DNA from: Mycteria americana
Lineage: Eukaryota; Chordata; Aves; Ciconiiformes; Ciconiidae
Reading direction: 5' to 3'
Length of the DNA: 64,000 nucleotides
NCBI RefSeq assembly: GCF_035582795.1
Contig: NC_134366.1
Location: 10,632,161-10,696,160 of the forward strand
Shown here: positions 12,031 to 23,499 of the stretch, one piece after another
Numbering within the stretch: the first letter of the stretch is position 1
Layout: each line of letters begins with the position of its first letter
The notes under the pieces: model-generated
What the model was told of the DNA's origin: nothing
The model's database searches: none
Seen by the model: the letters and a program-made list of their open reading frames with translations, nothing else
Program-made: the position numbers and the translations under genes

Positions 12031-13614
12031 GTACGATGCAGGCAGGCGGCGTCTCGGTGCAGAAATCCTTGGTGGTAGCATCACTTGGGTTTTTGTCTCG
12101 TTTGCTTGTGTCTTTGGAAGCACAGGAGAGTCCAGGGTAAAAAAGCGTGAGTGTTGTGGCGGGGGGGGGAACGGGCACGTAATCGCCTGGGAAAAGGGCT
12201 CCTCTGCGTAATATCCGTGCGCACCAGGTGCTCAAACGCACGGCGGGGCCATGCGAGGCATGTCTCGGAGTCCTCTTCTCCTGAGAGGCCTCGGGTGCCG
12301 CGCTGCATTGTGAAATGACTTTTTAAACATACCTTGCCTCCTTTTCCTCATGCCCTCAGAAGCATCTCCCCATGTATGATTACAAGGTAAAGACGATGCA
12401 ACCTGTTTTGTTTGAAAGTGTCGGTGGTTTGGCGCACACAACGAAGTGGGTATTACTGCTCTTGTTCCTTACTGCATACGTGGTGCTTTTTCCATCTTCA
12501 AAGCATTTCCCAGCCATGAACTAAGAGCACACGCATTAGCTGAGAGCACACACCCCTCCCGAAGCAGCTGATGCTGGGCACATCCTGGGAAAAACTTCCA
12601 GAATGTGACACACCACTTTTGATGCAAATAAAATGACGCCGTATTTCATCAGCTCTATTAAAAGTACTTAAGTAATTGAATTAATGAAACTTTAAAAAGC
12701 CTTTAAGAGACAAATGTGGTACACACCTTTCTTCTCACTTTTTTTTTCCCCTTTTCTTATTTTCCCCATTGAATGTCTTCGGTTGGCTTTTTTGTTTGTT
12801 ATCTTACCGTTTGCTTTTTGATGTGTGGTTTTGCTGGGTTTTTTTGTGTTACGGTAGCAGATTTCTCTGCTTTGCAGCATCGGTACTGTTACAGTTTCTG
12901 CAGCAAAGGAAAGCGTCATCTGCAAAATAGCATGAGTATGACTGGAATACCTCATCTTTCATATTAATTTTTGCAGACATTGGGTTTTTATTTCCATTGC
13001 GTTCATTCGCCTTTGCTGTGCGTGCCTGCCTTGCTGCCTGGACTGTGCCTACCTCTTTACGTATTCAACCCCATTTCCCATCTTCATGTGATCTTTCACG
13101 CTTCTTTACCATCCTTCCACTTACGGATGTCCAATGTTCAGCCCCTCTGAACCCACGCTGGCTTTGGTTTTTTCTCCCACCATCCCTGTAGCCAGCTTGG
13201 GTATTTCTCCCTCCTTGCCCTATATCTTTTCCTTGAGCAGGGTCAACCCTTCCTAGGCAGACGGTCCAGGCGAGGTGGGAGACGATGGCATACTCTGCAC
13301 AGGACAGAAGTATCATCCAGGGCCATGTGCTCAGCTCGCTCACCCTGCCTTTTGGGAAAAAGGAAACAGTGGCCCCAGAGCTGTCACATCTAGCTGACTT
13401 TTTTGGGTGGCTCCAGTGTGGTGAGAGGCCACTGATGGAGCTTTCTGCTCCGGACACTCCCCGATCTGCAGATAGACAGCAGTATCTGTGAGCTAACCGC
13501 AGCCAAGGCAGTAGTTTAGTGACACGCAATTTCCAGCCCAGTTTTGAGGGTTTTTTCAGGCTAAATGTAAGCGTTTTGGGTGCAGCTGACTTTTCTTGCA
13601 CTTTGCTTTTCCAG

Positions 13615-13928
13615 GTGAGGCAGATGAAGAAGCCTTTGCTGAGGAATGCAGACGGAGAGGACAACACGCCCTGCCTTTCCAGCCGACCAACCCTCGCCTG
13701 CTGAAGTCTCACAAGCCTGCCAGCTCCCCCAAATATGCCTATCATTATAATAGCGATGAGGTGGAAGAACAAGATAGAAGCCGGGTTACAAGCAGCTTGG
13801 AGACCCCTTTTTATTTATCAGGTGTGCACAAGCATGTTGATGAGAAATGCGCAGAAAAGGATTCCTCAGCTAGTCAAAAGCCAAAACCAAAAAGCCAAGC
13901 AAGAGGTTGTTGCTGTGTGTTGACTTAA
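13615..13928 (+). CDS. Terminal coding exon (exon B) encoding a CaaX tail
   Basis: Seen: acceptor ttgcactttgcttttccag ends at 13,614. The frame (N)GT GAG GCA GAT... runs 104 codons to TAA 13,926-13,928. It starts EADEEAFAEECRRRGQ, passes through HKPASSPKYAYHYNSDEVEE, then a Lys/Pro/Ser-rich linker, and ends ARGCCCVLT. The last four residues, CVLT, fit a CaaX prenylation box. The two preceding cysteines and upstream basic residues fit palmitoylation and membrane binding, as in many small GTPases and other lipidated proteins. AATAAA follows at 13,948. The intron is phase 1, like exon A. Most of it looks disordered and acidic then basic. The family is not recognised. A membrane-anchored isoform tail is inferred, not shown. 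Confidence 0.6.
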
Positions 13929-13947
13929 TGTTAGTTCCCTGGTAGAT

Positions 13948-13953
13948 AATAAA
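13948..13953 (+). terminator. Polyadenylation signal AATAAA after exon B
   Basis: The hexamer starts 20 nt after the exon B stop and is followed by a TTGTGTG element at about 13,972. It could end a very short 3' UTR. A longer UTR using later signals is equally possible. Confidence 0.4.
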
Positions 13954-13974
13954 ACAGCAGCTTGTGTGCCTTCA

Positions 13975-14788
13975 TCCTGCATTAGCTCTGCTCTTCAATT
14001 TAGTCTAGATTCACAAACGTCCTGGGATATTCAAGGATCCAGGACAAATAGTGTTATGCTGCTGAAGTGCCTATGCTCTTTGTTCTTAAAAGTGAAGGCC
14101 TTTTAGAGACTTAACTAATCACAATACTTTGCACATTCATTTATTTAAATTGTGCTTGGCTTCCTTGCTGAAGGAGAAGTTAAGCAACTTGATATTATTT
14201 CTGGGAGCTGCAATTTTAGGCACCTAAATCCTAATAGAGAAGGCTGAGACCGTTCAGGCGAACACGGAAGCGCAGCGATTGTCCCAGTTATTTTTGGAAG
14301 TAATTAGTCCTTTGATATATTTCCTGTCTGTAATGTTTCAGCAATATAGTCCAGAGGCTATCTTGGACAACAAAGTCCTCATAACTACTTGATTTAATTT
14401 GAACCTGTGGTCAAAGATCATCCAGGACTGCCAGGACGGGTTTTTCTGAAGCATGAGGATGCCTTTCTACTTGGATGCCAAAGCCACGGGCCCTTCTCAG
14501 TAGCGCTGAATTAGACGAAGTGCTGGGCAGCGTGAGCGTATGAGGCTCCTGAGGGTAAACACAGCGCATGAAAAACATGCACTGTACCCCAAAACATGCG
14601 CTCACGTACTCCCAGTGCTGTACCAACTTCTGCTGCTTTTATGAGCCTTTAAATCTAACGCTGTCTTCTGTACAGAAGACCTAAAGATATGTGGGATGAC
14701 AGCTTGAAAATAGAAACATTCAGATAAATGTCTTCCTGATCAGTTGCTGGCAGTTTTGTCTCTTTAGGGATGGCTAAGTTGAATCTTT

Positions 14789-14819
<31 letters not shown>

Positions 14820-17800
14820 GGAAAGTTTAAAATTTCTCTACAGAAGCCTGAATGTAACCTCTGGGCTGATGTCCTGAAATCTCCCACGCAGGGGTTACAG
14901 GTTTTGTGTCTGTAGCTGGCAAAACAAAACCTTGGCTCTGCATTTGGAGACTTGAGGTTCTCTGCAATCATAACAATACTTTGTAATGGTTTCCAAAGAG
15001 CGTCCGAGTTTGACACGCACCTTGCAATTTTTGGAGCAATTTTTATGACTGCTTAGGACTTTTTGCTGTGAATCTATTTATGCTCCAAGACGCACAAGTT
15101 TGCAATTAAAATGAATTTCCAGAAGTATTTGTGCAATCACAAAATCTTCTCTTCTACCAGTAGATTGTGAGGTGCCATAAAAGATTCAGGGTGAAAACTT
15201 GATTGCAGTAAGACTAAGATTTTACTGTTGCTTTAAATATTTTGCCTACTGTTCCTCTGATGGACAGGGCTGCTGAAGGACTGGTCGAGTCAGTCATAAA
15301 AACCTACGTGAGTGTCTTAATCCCTCCCTGGGAAGTTTGCGCACGAGCCCTGGCCAATAACGCCGCTCTCCTTCAAGGGTGTTCACCTCTGCCGACTGCC
15401 TTGCCCAGCAAGCAGGCTTCACCAGCGCAGCTCTGTAATTATACAGACCACTTACTTGCTCCCGCTTGGCTTCTCGTTGATCACTGCAACAGCTGCCGTG
15501 CTTACACGGGCCAGCGTTGGGAAAGAATAGCATCTTTTTCTCCCTTGGTCCAAAGCCCACTCGCTTCAGTGGTCCAGCCCACTTGGTCCAGTGCCCACTC
15601 CCTCAAACCGGGCACCGTTCCACCTCCATGGTTTTGCCCCCGCTAGCGTGTGGCCCTTGGCAGCGAGACTGTGCAGCAGTTGTAGACGTTGTCCCTGTTA
15701 GAGCACCTCAAGCAAATCCTCAGTCATTAATGATTCACCTGCAGTGAAATGGTTTTCTTTTCCCAGCTCTAGGAGTGGGAATGTTTGAGTTTTAATCTGT
15801 AAGTCCGTAGCAAATGTACGTGAAGGAAAAGGGGACAGGTTTCCTCTTGAGTACGTGGTGGGAATCCCTCTGGAAGTGGCTGCCTCTCTCTAGCGCCCAA
15901 GGAGAAAGGCTGGCCAACTTGTTTAGACTGGCAACCGATATCCAGCGGTGAGATGAATCCTCTCCTTAGTCAGGATTTCCAGTCATGACAGTGGGTTTTT
16001 AATAATATAAAAAAAAAAAGAGTTCAATTTGATTCTCCGTCGAACATCGATACTTTGCGTTTTAGCAGAAATTGCTCTGGGTTTCATCCTGTTCCTGGTT
16101 TCGTAACAGCCTTTAGAATAAAACTTGTACTCTGAAGTCGCTGCGTATCTCAAACAGTGCGCTAGCTCCACCCAAGCAATTTTTTTTAATAAGAATTCAG
16201 ATACTACAAGTAATGCACTGCCTGATTGTATGATGTATGGCTGACTGGCGATATCCAAGCTGTACCGAAGTGGTATTAATGCCAACAGAGACCTGGGGGT
16301 TACAGCCACTAATGGCAGGGGTAGTGGTAACTACCCCTAAAAAACTGCTTCTCTGGATTTGAGAGTTTTGATCTTTATCTAGCAAGAATGGTTGAAATGT
16401 TTAATTGTTAAAATACTGAAAAATACACGATATGAAAGATCATTATTTGCAAGATAATATTGCAAGGTTTGCTCTTCCTTTTGAATGAAATAGCTTGCAT
16501 TAACCTAAAACTTACAACATTAAAAATTCATTTCTGCTCCATTTTCACCCGCTGGCATCCCTGAAAAGGAAACCACTTTTAAAGAACTAGCCTAACTAAT
16601 CTTGATCCTTTCCTGGCATGGACTCCTCTGCTGGAAAGTTGAGCTATTTGTACTTTATTACATCTTTAATGCAGTCTCCGTTCTTTTTACCGACATATGG
16701 TTTCCTGATTTACACATTACTAACTAGTAAAATCGACGTGCTTGGTTATCCAAACTAATTACCTTATAATTCTCTCACATACTTGTATTTGGGCATGTAA
16801 TGGAAAGAGAAAGGAAAGCAAAGCCACTGTTTTCTGCGGAAATCTAATACACGAGGAATGCTGGAGGTGCGGAGATGGGAGGGAGTTCACTCTCCCTTTG
16901 CTCCACATCCCCTGGCTGTACCTGTGCGCGGGTGGGACGGGGTAACGGCCAAACTCTTCTGCGGGCAGAGGGTAGGAAGACTGGCTGGTGGATTTGGAGG
17001 CTGGCTCGTTGTTCCCTGGCTTAGCCAGAGCTGCCTTCGTGCATGTTTTTTTTGGCTGCTAGTATGAGAGCATCCCGTTACCCACTTGCTTCCCATAGAA
17101 GGTGGCTGGGTTGCACATGGAAGGGCTTCCAAGGCTGCATAGCCTTGCAAGCTTTTGCTTGCCGTGTGGGAGTAAAACCTTGGACTCTATTCAGTAATAG
17201 TATTACCTTAATTAACAGCAGGCAAGCAGGTTGTATCTGGCTTGGTATGTTCTTGTAGCAATTCTAGGCAGAATTGGTAATGAAAATAGTATGGTGAGCA
17301 AGCATGAAGGAAGGCCTCAGTAAGTTGCTAAAGCTTTTCAGTCCCCTAAAACATCAAAGTTGGAATTACATCACTGGGTTGGCCAGTAAAACTGGAGAAC
17401 TCACCCCTTGGATTTAACAGTGTGGATAATTAAATAGTGGAGCGGCATACCTAGACAGGGTGGGACGTTTTGTCACCTCAGGTCTTTACGTGAAGGCGGG
17501 TTCTCTCTCTGCGATGCTCTGTGGCATGGGCAGGAGCTGTGGATGCGGCGAGAGAATTAGTAGGTCAGATTGTGGTGTGTGTTGGGCAGTGGCTCGGGCT
17601 GAAAGGAGGGAATGTGAAAGTGTAGTGTAAAGCTGTAATTGTAACTTGAGTCACACGCATGAAATTATGCTGAAGCTGTGATCTGGGGTGAATTTTTATA
17701 ATGGCATATGCAAGTGTGGTCAGTCTAAAATAACAGATGGTGGCTGCAACTCAGAAGTAAGCTAGCTACCTTTGAAATAGCAATTTATTGTTTTGACTAG

Positions 17801-20800
17801 AGAGAGATTTCTAAGAGCAGAAAATTAGAAAGCACACTACAGACCCAACATGCATGCACCTCGCTGCCCTGTTAAAGCTCTGCGCGCATGTTGAAGCCAT
17901 GACCAGCTTTGCTGGTTTGAAGGAAGGCAGAAGAATGGCCGCAATCTTAGCAAAAAGTTAGTAGATCTTGAAAACCATTTTCTCTGGGACTTGAGCAGAA
18001 AGCACAAATCCCTCCCACCCCAACCTCAGTGCTTCAGAGCCTGAAAGTGGAAGGAGGCTCCTCCAAAGTCTTCACCTTCACAGGAGATTTATAAAAATCA
18101 GGCCGTGGCCTTTATTACTGACTGGTGTGGGTCGAGAAGCAGAAATGCTGCCTGTTAATTGTCAGTCGTGACTGAACACCTCGTTTCCTTCTGCTGACTC
18201 CTACGCTCTCCTGTGCTGGCAGAAGGAAGGTGGAGCAGACCCGTGGCTGCTCTCTGCATCCTGGTAGAGCAGGCAGATGTCAGGCAGGGCAGGAAGAGGT
18301 AGGATACCACAAATGGGTTGGGTAGGAGTGTCTTCCCCAGGACACTCGTCCCTTTGGATCGATCGCTCGATGTGCACACCTCCCTTGCAGTTGCCGCCCA
18401 AGAATGTGCCCAGTTTCATAGTGACTGAATGAACCTGTGACTTTGGAGGTGCAGATGGCAGAGAAGTAGAAAGCCAGAAGGAAAGTCAATCTGGGACCCA
18501 GCAGAGAGGCTTCCCAATTTGTTTTGGTTCTTGCCGAGTGGCTGAGGGAGTTGCTACTAAGCGTTGTTGGAAGTTGGTTTTGGTCTTCAGCAGCTTTTTG
18601 AAAGCTGGAATAGCTTCTGTGCTCTTCATGGTGGTTCTGGAAGTAGAAGAGAGGGGGATGAAATGGGAAGAGCGGGTCAGCAGATGCTGTTTATTTTAGA
18701 CAAGAATTATCCAGGTTGTAAACCAGGTGTAATTCCAAATGGTGTGGATTCTTGCTTCATCCGTCTCTGCTCCTGGCAGCTGACAAAAGCAAGAATGTAC
18801 CAAGTTAGGCTGATATCTATCTGCATTGGAGTGAATCTGTTTTCCAAATGTCAAAGCTTGGGGAAGCTCTCAGCAACCTGTTCTCCCCCCACCCTTCCCT
18901 AAGACTCTTTATCTTAATGTAACACATTTCCAGAGTTTAGATAGGTAACAATTGCTTCTAAGGGTGGAAATTTGACAAGCCCATCTCCAAGGCCAGAAGC
19001 GTTTGGCTGAAGCCGGTTCAGCCAGGCACTAACTATGGGAAGTCTCTGTGACTGCTTCGTGATGCTGGCGACTCACCAGGACACAGGTTCACTGCTAATT
19101 AATCAAATAGTAACGGGGCTGCTGCTTCTTTCTAATTCAGATTTTGTTCGCTCGTGACTTTGGGGCTAGTCTTGTAACCAAGGCAGCTAAATATGCTTTT
19201 AATTAGTGCTGGCTGAAGTATTCAAGTAAAATAAGCACCAAAGGGTTACATCTTTAGCGTGGAATTTTTATTTTTACTAGGAGCTGCTTCCCTTGTTCGG
19301 ATCAGGTTTTTGGCCATTACGACCCAGCATAGCATCACTGGCGCTAACAGACTGGCAAAGTTTGACCTATCCTTTCTTCTTAGGTGGGGGTAGAAAAGGA
19401 AATGGTCGAGAGTGAAATTATTTATCACAGCAGGCTCGAAACAGAAAAGACCTGGCAGTTTTCTCTTGAGGAATACTCTGTATTTGTGCGTTATCTCCTA
19501 CTTTGGCCAATCTGTTTCTGTGTGTCAGTGATAACACTTGAAAGATTTCCACATTTCACCCTTATCATTCCGGAGGCTGGTAGGAGACCATGTTGTCAAA
19601 TGCCTAAATATCTTCATACCACATTATTTTAACATTTGAGTTGTTTCGTTTAGAAGACAATGAATTATGTGGCATTAATTTCAAGTCATAATTTACATTG
19701 ACTCACAGTATTTTTAAGGAAGAGTTGCTAGAATTGCTTTCAAAATCTCGAAGATTGGAAGAAAATGGACTGTTGCAAAAAAAAAAAGTATTATGATATA
19801 AAACAGCAGTATCAAATGCAATCATGCCTGTATGTGGAAGCCTTTTAAAAATACTGACAGTGTTTTGAGAATGAAAAATGAGAAAATTAGGAAGCTAATA
19901 ACCTGTTAGGGTTTAATGATCCTTTCCCAAATATCTGTGTTAATGTTTCATAGTTATTACATGAACTAGTTCTGATCAGCTGATATGATGCTGTTTTTCC
20001 CTCCAGTAAAGGGAAGAATCCCTGGAATAACACCCTTCGGATGACTGATTCTCAGGAGTCAGCACGTCTCTTCCGCCTCCATTGGCCTCTGTGGGAAAGC
20101 AAAGAGACGCTTGAGCCCCTCTGGGATGTGTTCCTTACAGCAGTAAATTAAATGCTATTTTTGACGATGTATAGGTGACCGAGGGGCTGACATTGAAGTA
20201 AACTTCATGGATGGAGTTCTTAACTAGGAGATATCCCCGGGGACAGGACTGTAGCTCAGGAGGGTGGCAGGGTGCAGGGAAAACACAGCGTCATCTGCAA
20301 TTCTGCAAAGCGCTGCCAGTTTTTCTCTTCCTTAAACAATAAAACTGGTTTCCACTCTAACTTTGTGCAGGCTAATCGCTCATGGCAGAATTTCTAAATA
20401 AATATCCTGCTTCTTGACTCAGATGATTGCAAAGGATGAAGTCATGCTGTTGATACAGCATAGGAGCGAGAATGGTAACCTAGGAACAGTTTCCCTTTGC
20501 TACAAGGGAGTGTATTTCCTCTAATGCACAAGCTTTCGATAATGTCTCAAGTGATTTTAGCCCAAAGACTATCTCGTGGTTCTCCCCAAGCCTTAAACTC
20601 AAACCGAAGAAGTGCAGTTCTGCCGTGGGCACAACCCTAATTGCGCTTGGGAGGAGCTCTGATTAGGAGCAAACTTCAGCCACAGCGTGGCTTCATGCTC
20701 CTCTGACTTCCCACCGCTTCCTTTTCCCATCTTAATTTTGCTATCGGTGCTAAATTGATGGAGATGGATTGATGGAGAACCGGGCGTGATGGTGACGCAG

Positions 20801-21695
20801 CTTCCTCAGGGTCACATCTGCCAGCCTGCAGACAGAATGGGGGAAAGAAACAGGTTTCCAGACAGGCAGAGCTGTGTCCTTCCTGGGCTGTTCCTCTCAC
20901 TCCCAGCCCTGCCTCTCAGCTGCCTTGCCGGGGCTCCTCCGCTCCATGCTGGCCCCGTTCCCTGGGCTGTGCTGATTCCCAGTGGCAGAGCACCGCTCAG
21001 CTAAAAGATCCTTCCGGCTATCTCAAAGCATCAGAGAGTGATTATCTGAGGGCAATGTTTGCTAGCTTTGAGTTTAGCTGTATAAGTGCACTTGGGTAGA
21101 TGCGGTGTTGGTTCTGCACAGTTCACTGTGCATGCAAGCCTGCTAGCAAGTTGCATTTTACTGCAAGTTTGGAGGAAAGAACGAGATGCAGAGCAAGAAC
21201 TGTTTTTCACGCATCTTTGTGGGGGAAGAAAATAATTGGGATGATGATCACACGGCTGGAAGCTTGTGCCTACTGAACCTGTAGCAAATAATTGTTGCTT
21301 GAACTTGGTACTTCCATGTACCATTGGAGCTGCAGTAGAATGTAACCTATGGTGCATAGTTAAGCATGAGCAGGCTGATGACCTGCATATAAAATGCATA
21401 TTGGTAAACACTGAGCACCTTCTTATATACTCAGGATTCTTGGCATTCCCTAGTCTTAAAATGGAAATGCAAATGTCGTGGTAACTCTGACTGCTGTGAG
21501 CAGGAAACGCCAGTACTTAAATAGCTCCTGCTGTATAAGTCTTATTTATTGCTTCTGTGTTGAAAATTATTCTGGTTTTGCATGTGCTCTAATTTTGAAG
21601 CTTTTCCTGAATGGCTTTGAAGTCTTTTGAAAGTTCTCCAGATCTTTTCAGACTTCAAAGATTGATAGTGTTTTCCTTCTATCCTGTATAAGGGC
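13975..21695. other. Intergenic or intronic DNA without supported genes
   Basis: No exon with a convincing frame plus splice sites was found on either strand. It contains a 26-A homopolymer at 14,794-14,819 and scattered A- or T-rich tracts. Reading frames up to about 130 codons occur (for example 15,242-15,646) but show no splice or start context that separates them from chance. Confidence 0.5.
14794..14819. repeat. Poly-A tract, 26 bp
   Basis: Uninterrupted run of A. The sequence before it does not resemble a known SINE, LINE or retrocopy, so it is recorded only as a homopolymer. Confidence 0.9.
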
Positions 21696-21741
21696 TATAG
21701 TAGAACTGGGGATATAGTAGAACTGGGGATATAGTAGAACC
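21696..21741. repeat. 17-bp tandem repeat, 2.7 copies
   Basis: The unit tatagtagaactgggga occurs at 21,696 and 21,713 without mismatch, with a partial third copy (tatagtagaacc) at 21,730. The perfect identity suggests a recent expansion. Confidence 0.95.
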
Positions 21742-21878
21742 GATCATGTAAAAAAACACATTAGAAAGGCAGACATTTTCTTTAAGATTCCTTAAACCAT
21801 TCAGAGAACGTGTGCTTTTGCTAGAGGGAAAAGTCCATGAATGCTGTGAATAGTGTTTTACAAGCCGTGTTTCCTCAG

Positions 21879-21961
21879 GACACAAAGAAGGCAGCAAGAG
21901 GAGGAAGCAGAAGCAGAGAGAGGAACAGAAGAAGAAGAAGTCAACCAAAGGGAGTTACTAA
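21879..21961 (+). CDS. Candidate terminal exon with polybasic tail
   Basis: Seen: acceptor caagccgtgtttcctcag ends at 21,878. One frame, in phase 1 like exons A and B, reads HKEGSKRRKQKQREEQKKKK then STKGSY and stops at TAA 21,959-21,961. AT-rich sequence follows, with AATAAA at 23,472, which could be a 1.5-kb 3' UTR. Caution: the stretch is a purine-rich GAA/AAG tract, so all three plus frames are open and the charged peptide may be an artefact of composition. Inference: possible alternative basic C-terminus or chance. No family recognised. Confidence 0.25.
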
Positions 21962-23471
21962 AATGGACTTCTCTGCTATGCCAATACCTTTATAATAATG
22001 ACAACTTAATGTTACATTTGAGCACACCTCTTGTGTATATTTTTTGATTGTTCACACTGCTAGCAAGGAAGTGACTCATGTTTAAAACTGTACTAAAATT
22101 GCACTATGTTATTCTTTTTAGTTTCACGGAGTGGCTTTCTTGCCAGTCAGGTTAGGGAATTCGAACGAGGCTGATCTTGGTTAGAAGTGTGTTATGTTTG
22201 AAGATTGGAAAGCGTTACAGAATCTCGTACCTCTTCCTTCCCTGGGACTAAAACGACTCTAGTCTAGTGTTTGTTTATTTGTTTTGTAGGATATAAAGCG
22301 TTGTGCAAATGCCTGTTTGGTTGGTCACTCTGGCATCAACATCAGGCCTGTTGAAAGAAGAGTCCTATTCAGTCATGTCATTGGGAACGGGATTGAGACA
22401 TGAGCTCTTACAGGGTAATTTATGCAAGCTTAATAAGTGACTTTTATGGTTGGGTTTTTTTCCCCAAGCTGGGCAGCAAAGGTTTTTCCCTGCTATTAAA
22501 ATGTTCCTTCATTTTAAATTGTATCATGAAGTTATATCCTCTGATTTTAAGAAACTTAGTGTAATGATGGTCTCCTGTAAGCACTCCTACGGATTTCCTT
22601 AAGCACAGCTGACTCCTGATGAATCATTTAGTGAAATCATTCCTTATTTTAAAAGTTTATTTTCAGAACCTAGAGACAAATGATCTAAGTGCTACTTTAA
22701 AAGTGCTCTTTGTTTCTGCTGAGTAGGTTTTAGATAACAAACATTTTTCAGCATCCGTATAAGATTTTATCAAGTTGTTTCTGCAAAGAACTTACACCTT
22801 TATGTATGAAAGCATTTCGCATCGGTTTTATTGCAGGACTAATTTTTTTTAGTTTGAAAAGATGTCTTCAATTTAAAATAAATATGTATTTTCTGGCAAG
22901 ATTACTTCCTTGCTTCCCATACTTGTCTCATGTGCATGACACATTGCTTCTCTTAACCTTTTAGTTTGTACAGAGCCCTTCCGTTGCCTTAAGCATTTAC
23001 CTGCATGTTTCTTGTCAGTATGTTGCCTCCTCTTTTTAACCTCCAGGTCGGAGTTAGCAGCTTATGGTTTTGTTTCATTTTGTTATATTCCTCTTGCCAA
23101 TACGTTGTTGATGTAACAGACTTAAACCTGGCAATATTGAAAGCCCACAGTTCCTGGAGAAACTCACTCATCCTAACATTTAAAAGATGTAGCAATGCAC
23201 ATAACGGCGTAAGGAAGAAGCTAAACAGAAAAATCAAGTCTGCATTCTAGCATGGTTTGATAATAACAAATTCTGGTGTCTCTGGTGTCTGAACGGTTTA
23301 GCTTCGAATGCTTACATTACCCAATGTAACCCTATGCAAACATATAACCATACATGAACTCTGTTAGGGTACTTCAATTATGGTTAATATGAAATAAGAC
23401 TGAGTACTGGTTTTCTGTCACTTAAGTACCACTTTTTTTTTTTGTTTTGTGCAGTGTTACTAATATTTAAA

Positions 23472-23477
23472 AATAAA
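23472..23477 (+). terminator. Possible polyadenylation signal AATAAA
   Basis: Hexamer in aaaaataaagaaaattctc, followed by T-rich then mixed sequence. It would serve as the 3' end of a long UTR only if the exon at 21,879 is real. Isolated hexamers are common in AT-rich spacer. Confidence 0.2.
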
Positions 23478-23499
23478 GAAAATTCTCATTTATACTTTG

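Noticed and set aside
13065..13772. 235-codon minus-strand open frame
   Set aside because: It is antisense to exon B and its intron in a GC-rich patch. It has no splice or promoter support, and the plus-strand exon explains the local composition.
14794..14819. Poly-A tail of a processed retrocopy
   Set aside because: No gene-like sequence precedes it and no target duplication could be found around it.
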